Origin: an uncultured Gemmiger sp.
GTDB lineage: Bacteria; Bacillota; Clostridia; Oscillospirales; Ruminococcaceae
NCBI GenBank assembly: GCA_944382785.1
Contig: CALWNO010000002.1
Location: 54,572 to 118,571 of the forward strand
Direction of reading: 5' to 3'
DNA length: 64,000 nucleotides
In this document: in pieces, positions 58,757 through 64,000 of the stretch
Numbering within the stretch: position 1 is the first letter of the stretch
Layout of the letters: the number at the start of each line of letters is the position of its first letter
The notes under the pieces: model-generated
The model's input: the letters and a program-made list of their open reading frames with translations, nothing else
Databases searched by the model: none
What the model was told of the DNA's origin: nothing
Program-made: the position numbers and the translations under genes

Positions 58757-59347
58757 ATGAGTTTGGTACCTTACGTCGTCGAACAGACCGCGCGCGGAGA
58801 GCGCAGCTATGATATCTTTTCCCGCCTGCTCAATGACCGCATCATTGTGCTGAGCGAGGACGTGAACCCCACTACGGCCAGCCTGGTCATCGCCCAGCTG
58901 CTGTATCTGGAAGGTCAGGACCCCGAAAAGGATATCAGCTTCTACATCAACAGCCCTGGCGGTTCCATCTCGGACGGCATGGCCATCCACGACACCATGA
59001 AATATATCAAGTGTGACGTGTCCACCATCTGTGTGGGTATGGCCGCATCCATGGGCGCCTTCCTGCTGTGCAGCGGCACCAAGGGCAAGCGCTTCGCCCT
59101 GCCCAACTCGGAGATCCTGATCCACCAGCCGCTTATCGGCGGCAACGGCCTGTCCGGTCAGGCCACCGACATCAAGATCCATGCCGATCACATCGTCCGG
59201 GTGAAGGCCAAGCTCAACGGCCTGATCAGTGAGTACACCGGTCAGCCGCTGGAGGTCGTGGAACGCGATACCGAGCGCGACAATTATATGACCGCTCAGC
59301 AGGCCAAGGACTATGGTCTGATCGATGAGATCATCTCCAAACATTAA
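58757..59347 (+). CDS. clpP: ATP-dependent Clp protease proteolytic subunit
   Basis: A 196-aa ClpP. The catalytic triad is visible: Ser in [13 protein letters not shown] (near residue 98), His in EILIHQPL (near 123) and Asp in [10 protein letters not shown] (near 172). The N-terminal axial-loop region [18 protein letters not shown] is canonical. GGGAGGGA precedes ATG 58757. It partners with ClpX, encoded 15 bp downstream. Confidence 0.98.
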   Translation: MSLVPYVVEQTARGERSYDIFSRLLNDRIIVLSEDVNPTTASLVIAQLLYLEGQDPEKDISFYINSPGGSISDGMAIHDTMKYIKCDVSTICVGMAASMGAFLLCSGTKGKRFALPNSEILIHQPLIGGNGLSGQATDIKIHADHIVRVKAKLNGLISEYTGQPLEVVERDTERDNYMTAQQAKDYGLIDEIISKH

Positions 59348-59362
59348 CCACGGGGGAAGGAA

Positions 59363-60703
59363 ATGGCAAATTCGATTTCCGGAAAAGACGGAAAGGAACG
59401 GGAACTGATCTGCAGCTTTTGCGGCCGTTCCCAGAAGCAGGTCGAGCAGCTGATCATCGGGCCCGGCGTCAATATCTGCAAAGACTGCATTGATATGTGC
59501 TACAATGCCTTGTACAAGGACGAGGAAACCCCGCCGCCCCGGGCCACGGCCCAGCGTCGTGCAGCTTCCGCCCGTCCGCGCCACGGCATGGATCCGCTGC
59601 AGGATATCAACATCCTGACTCCGGCTGAGATCAAGGCTGGTCTTGATCAGTATGTCATCGGGCAGGACGAGACCAAGAAGGTCCTGGCTGTCTCGGTGTA
59701 CAATCATTACAAGCGGATCTTGTCCGGCCAGGACAGTGATGTGGAACTGCAGAAATCCAATGTCCTGATGCTGGGTCCTTCCGGCACCGGCAAGACTCTG
59801 CTGGCTCAGACCCTGGCCAAGATGCTGGGGGTGCCTTTCGCCATCGCGGACGCCACCACCCTGACCGAGGCCGGTTATGTGGGCGAGGATGTGGAGAACA
59901 TCCTGCTCAAGCTCATCCAGGCGGCGGATTTTGACATCCCCAAGGCCGAGGTCGGCATCATCTATGTGGACGAGATCGACAAGATCACCCGCAAGAGCGA
60001 GAACCCCTCCATCACCCGCGACGTGGGCGGCGAGGGCGTACAGCAGGCGCTGCTGAAGATTCTGGAAGGGACTGTCAGCAACGTACCGCCCCAGGGCGGC
60101 CGCAAGCACCCGCAGCAGGAGTTTATTCAGATCAACACGAAGAACATCCTGTTCATCTGCGGTGGTGCTTTTGACGGGCTGGAAAAGCTGATCCAGAAGC
60201 GCACGGATACTTCCTCTCTGGGCTTCGGAAGCCAGCTGCGCACCAATCTGGATCAGGATGAGACCCGCCAGAAGCTGCTGCGCAAGGTGGAGCCGGATGA
60301 CCTGGTCAAGTTCGGCCTGATTCCCGAACTCATCGGCCGTCTGCCGGTGGTCACCGTGCTGGACCCCCTGGACGAGGAATCCCTGGTCCGGGTGCTCACC
60401 GAGCCCAGGAACAGCATCGTCCGCCAGTACAAGGAACTGCTGGGTCTGGACAACGCCGAGCTGGTCTTTACCGATGCGGCACTGCATGCCATCGCCAAAA
60501 AGACCATCGAGCGCAAGAGCGGCGCCCGCGGCCTTCGCAGCGTGGTGGAGGAACTGCTGATTCCCATCATGTACGATATCCCCTCCGACCCCACCATTAT
60601 CCGGGTCACCATCGACGAGGATACCGTCAACGGCGGCAAGCCGCATCTGGATTACGGTGCGGTGCGCAAGCGCTACAAGAACCAGAATCTTTCGCTGACC
60701 TGA
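59363..60703 (+). CDS. clpX: ATP-dependent Clp protease ATP-binding subunit ClpX
   Basis: A 446-aa AAA+ unfoldase. The N-terminal zinc domain has [15 protein letters not shown] and CKDC, Walker A is [14 protein letters not shown] near residue 135, Walker B is [10 protein letters not shown], sensor/arginine-finger region LGFGS and the [15 protein letters not shown]-domain box follow. It delivers substrates, including SsrA-tagged proteins, to ClpP. Length is slightly above the usual 420. GGGGAAGGA precedes ATG 59363. Confidence 0.98.
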   Translation: MANSISGKDGKERELICSFCGRSQKQVEQLIIGPGVNICKDCIDMCYNALYKDEETPPPRATAQRRAASARPRHGMDPLQDINILTPAEIKAGLDQYVIGQDETKKVLAVSVYNHYKRILSGQDSDVELQKSNVLMLGPSGTGKTLLAQTLAKMLGVPFAIADATTLTEAGYVGEDVENILLKLIQAADFDIPKAEVGIIYVDEIDKITRKSENPSITRDVGGEGVQQALLKILEGTVSNVPPQGGRKHPQQEFIQINTKNILFICGGAFDGLEKLIQKRTDTSSLGFGSQLRTNLDQDETRQKLLRKVEPDDLVKFGLIPELIGRLPVVTVLDPLDEESLVRVLTEPRNSIVRQYKELLGLDNAELVFTDAALHAIAKKTIERKSGARGLRSVVEELLIPIMYDIPSDPTIIRVTIDEDTVNGGKPHLDYGAVRKRYKNQNLSLT

Positions 60704-60709
60704 TTTCCG

Positions 60710-60745
60710 GCGGCGGTCTGCCCTTGTTGCGGACCGCCGCTTTTG
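60710..60745 (+). terminator. clpX terminator
   Basis: GCGGCGGTC and GACCGCCGC form the stem (17-nt loop) followed by TTTTGT. Confidence 0.85.
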
Positions 60746-60769
60746 TATTCCGGCAAAGGAGGAAGAATC

Positions 60770-61648
60770 ATGTCCCATTTTCGCGTGGCTCTGCTGCAGC
60801 TTCACCCCGGAAACACACGGGAGGAAACGCAGAAAATTGGTCTGGATGCCTGCCATCGTGCCAAATCCCTGGGGGCGGACCTGGCTTTGTTTCCGGAAAT
60901 GTGGAGCACAGGATATACGATTCCGCAGGAGGAAGCATTGCTCCGGGCAAGCGCTCTGCCGGCCGGACATCCCTTTCTGGGGGCTTTTGCCGCCTGCGCC
61001 CGGGAGCTGGAGATGGCCATAGGGGTCACCTGTCTGGAACAGGCCGACCCACGGCCGAAAAATTCCCTGTTTGTGTATGACCGGCACGGCGACCTTGTCT
61101 TGCAATATGCCAAGGTGCATACCTGCGATTTTGGGGAGGAGGCATGCCTGGGCCGGGGAGAGGAATTCCGTGCGGCGGACCTGGATACGGCAGCCGGAAC
61201 CGTGCGGATTGGGGCCATGATCTGCTACGACCGTGAATTCCCCGAAAGCGCCCGCGTTCTGATGCTGCAAGGGGCGGAGATCGTTCTGGTGCCCAACGCC
61301 TGCCCCATGGAACTCAACCGTCTGGCGCAGCTGCGCGCCCGCGCCTATGAAAATATGATGGGCCTTGCCACCTGCAACTATCCCGCCGGACATCCCGACT
61401 GCAACGGTCATTCTTCGGCTTTTGACGGTGTGGCGTATCTGCCGGGACTTTCCGGGTCACGGGATACCTGTATTTTGGAAGCGGAGGAAAAACCGGGAAT
61501 CTTTGTGGCGGATTTTGATATGGAAATGCTGCGTGACTATCGGCGGCGGGAGGTACACGGCAACGCCTACCGGCGCCCGGAATGTTATCACCTGCTGCTG
61601 GAAGAAAAGATCGAACCGCCTTTTGTACGGCCGGACCGGCGGCCCTGA
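60770..61648 (+). CDS. Carbon-nitrogen hydrolase (nitrilase superfamily)
   Basis: A 292-aa nitrilase-fold amidase. The Glu-Lys-Cys triad is visible: Glu in ALFPEMWSTGY (near residue 43), Lys in YAKVHTCDFGEE (near 117) and Cys in GAMICYDREFPES (near 153). It may hydrolyse an N-carbamoyl or omega-amide compound; substrate undetermined. AAAGGAGG lies 6 nt before ATG 60770. It stands alone between clpX and groESL. Confidence 0.9.
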   Translation: MSHFRVALLQLHPGNTREETQKIGLDACHRAKSLGADLALFPEMWSTGYTIPQEEALLRASALPAGHPFLGAFAACARELEMAIGVTCLEQADPRPKNSLFVYDRHGDLVLQYAKVHTCDFGEEACLGRGEEFRAADLDTAAGTVRIGAMICYDREFPESARVLMLQGAEIVLVPNACPMELNRLAQLRARAYENMMGLATCNYPAGHPDCNGHSSAFDGVAYLPGLSGSRDTCILEAEEKPGIFVADFDMEMLRDYRRREVHGNAYRRPECYHLLLEEKIEPPFVRPDRRP

Positions 61649-61810
61649 ACGGCTCTTGATTTGCCTGCCGTCGGACTGCTAAAACAGGGGATGACGGCCC
61701 GTTTCCTTTTCAAAAAGGAAACGAAAGAAAAAAGAACAGAAGTTCTCAAAAATAATACAACGATGTTCCGATAAAAATATCTGTTCACAAAAATTTTATA
61801 CTTCGGACAC
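61649..61810. other. AT-rich intergenic stretch before groES
   Basis: No gene. It holds a short palindrome CGTTTCCTTTT-CAA-AAAGGAAACG (about 61700-61724), possibly a weak terminator for the nitrilase gene, and then becomes strikingly AT-rich before the groES promoter. Confidence 0.5.
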
Positions 61811-61839
61811 TTGATTTTTGACGGGTAAGTGACTACAAT
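61811..61839 (+). promoter_or_regulatory. groESL promoter
   Basis: TTGATT (61811-61816), 17-nt spacer, TACAAT (61834-61839), directly followed by CIRCE. Confidence 0.85.
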
Positions 61840-61843
61840 GTAT

Positions 61844-61870
61844 TTAGCACTCAAGAGAAATGAGTGCTAA
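61844..61870 (+). promoter_or_regulatory. CIRCE operator (HrcA binding site)
   Basis: A perfect TTAGCACTC-N9-GAGTGCTAA inverted repeat, 4 bp downstream of the -10, so it covers the transcription start. HrcA repression with relief by heat is expected; hrcA itself is not in the window. Confidence 0.98.
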
Positions 61871-62203
<333 letters not shown>

Positions 62204-62217
62204 TCACGCTGCAATAA

Positions 62218-63870
<1,653 letters not shown>

Positions 63871-63961
63871 TGTCGGCCTGAAGCCCTTCAGCAATTGAAT
63901 CACACAAAGCCCCGCCGGGTCCTCTGAACCGAACCAGTAAAAGCGGACAATAGACAAAGTA

Positions 63962-64000
63962 CCCCCTGATGTAGGAAAATAAAAGTACTACATCAGGGGG
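63962..64000. repeat. Perfect inverted repeat at the window's right edge
   Basis: 13-bp arms CCCCCTGATGTAG/CTACATCAGGGGG around a 13-nt AT-rich loop. It may be the groEL terminator (a T-tract would lie beyond the window) or the end of a mobile element; the rest is not visible. The stretch 63871-63961 holds nothing recognisable. Confidence 0.6.

Noticed and set aside
58496-61411. A 971-codon open frame on the minus strand opposite clpP, clpX and the nitrilase gene
   Set aside because: It is an antisense shadow caused by high GC at third codon positions. It lacks a ribosome binding site and any family motif, and the + strand genes are unambiguous. The same holds for long antisense frames at 61897-63957, 45145-48222, 40849-43398, 49396-51231 and 24157-25923.

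Overview
The window reads as a chromosomal segment of a GC-rich (roughly 58-60%) Firmicute of the Clostridia, most like the Oscillospiraceae/Ruminococcaceae group that contains Faecalibacterium, Subdoligranulum and Gemmiger. The reasons are Gram-positive gene orders (SRP RNA-dnaX-ebfC-recR; tepA-ftsK; rplS-lepB-rbgA-rnhB-yraN; tig-clpP-clpX; spoIVFA/B-like genes followed by a TIGR03960 radical SAM protein and a DUF2344 protein), a T-box, CIRCE and Rex, strong AGGAGG ribosome binding sites, and many consensus promoters with 17-bp spacers. Genus assignment is inference.

Layout. 1-2765 (minus): leucine biosynthesis, leuA then the 5' part of leuC, behind a T-box leader with its own promoter. 2807-11619 (minus): an eight-gene surface-glycan operon: CapE/CapF/CapG enzymes for UDP-N-acetyl-L-fucosamine, a GT4 and a GT2 glycosyltransferase, a DUF2304 membrane protein, and an MBOAT plus SGNH pair that probably O-acetylates the glycan. 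11729-17047: pepT, tRNA-Gly(CCC), a decayed IS200/IS605 element, a small unknown gene, an AraC regulator, thymidine kinase and Rex. 17160-26253: tepA, ftsK, a ComEC-like metallo-beta-lactamase protein, then a methionine/one-carbon operon, metF, a free-standing MetH reactivation domain and a MetH that lacks that domain. 26293-30317: SRP RNA, dnaX, ebfC, recR, smpB and tmRNA.

30319-36770 (minus): a small unknown membrane-anchored protein, then a three-gene operon made of a giant J-like/TPR protein, an HscC-type Hsp70 and a membrane protein. 36801-39669: a lactate racemase locus (larD and larA, with a divergent Crp/Fnr regulator matching LarR). 39761-43104: a BglG/GlcT-type antiterminator and a glucose-family PTS IICBA permease, each preceded by its own RAT/terminator switch. 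43199-49451: a lipase-like hydrolase, rhomboid protease, ComEA-like protein, polyphosphate kinase, an SRPBCC protein and a SpoIVFA/SpoIVFB-like pair. 49458-56526: TIGR03960, DUF2344, rplS behind an attenuator-like leader, lepB, rbgA, rnhB, yraN, thrC. 56545-63870: metallophosphoesterase, trigger factor, clpP, clpX, a nitrilase, and CIRCE-controlled groES-groEL. A perfect inverted repeat closes the window.

Most of the window is housekeeping. The parts most worth a second look are the J-like/TPR-HscC-membrane operon, whose J region carries NPE where HPD is expected; the IS200 remnant that kept its ribosome-binding-site hairpin while losing the catalytic half of its transposase; the tandem RAT switches; the split MetH; and the lar locus, whose channel protein has NQA in place of the second NPA motif.
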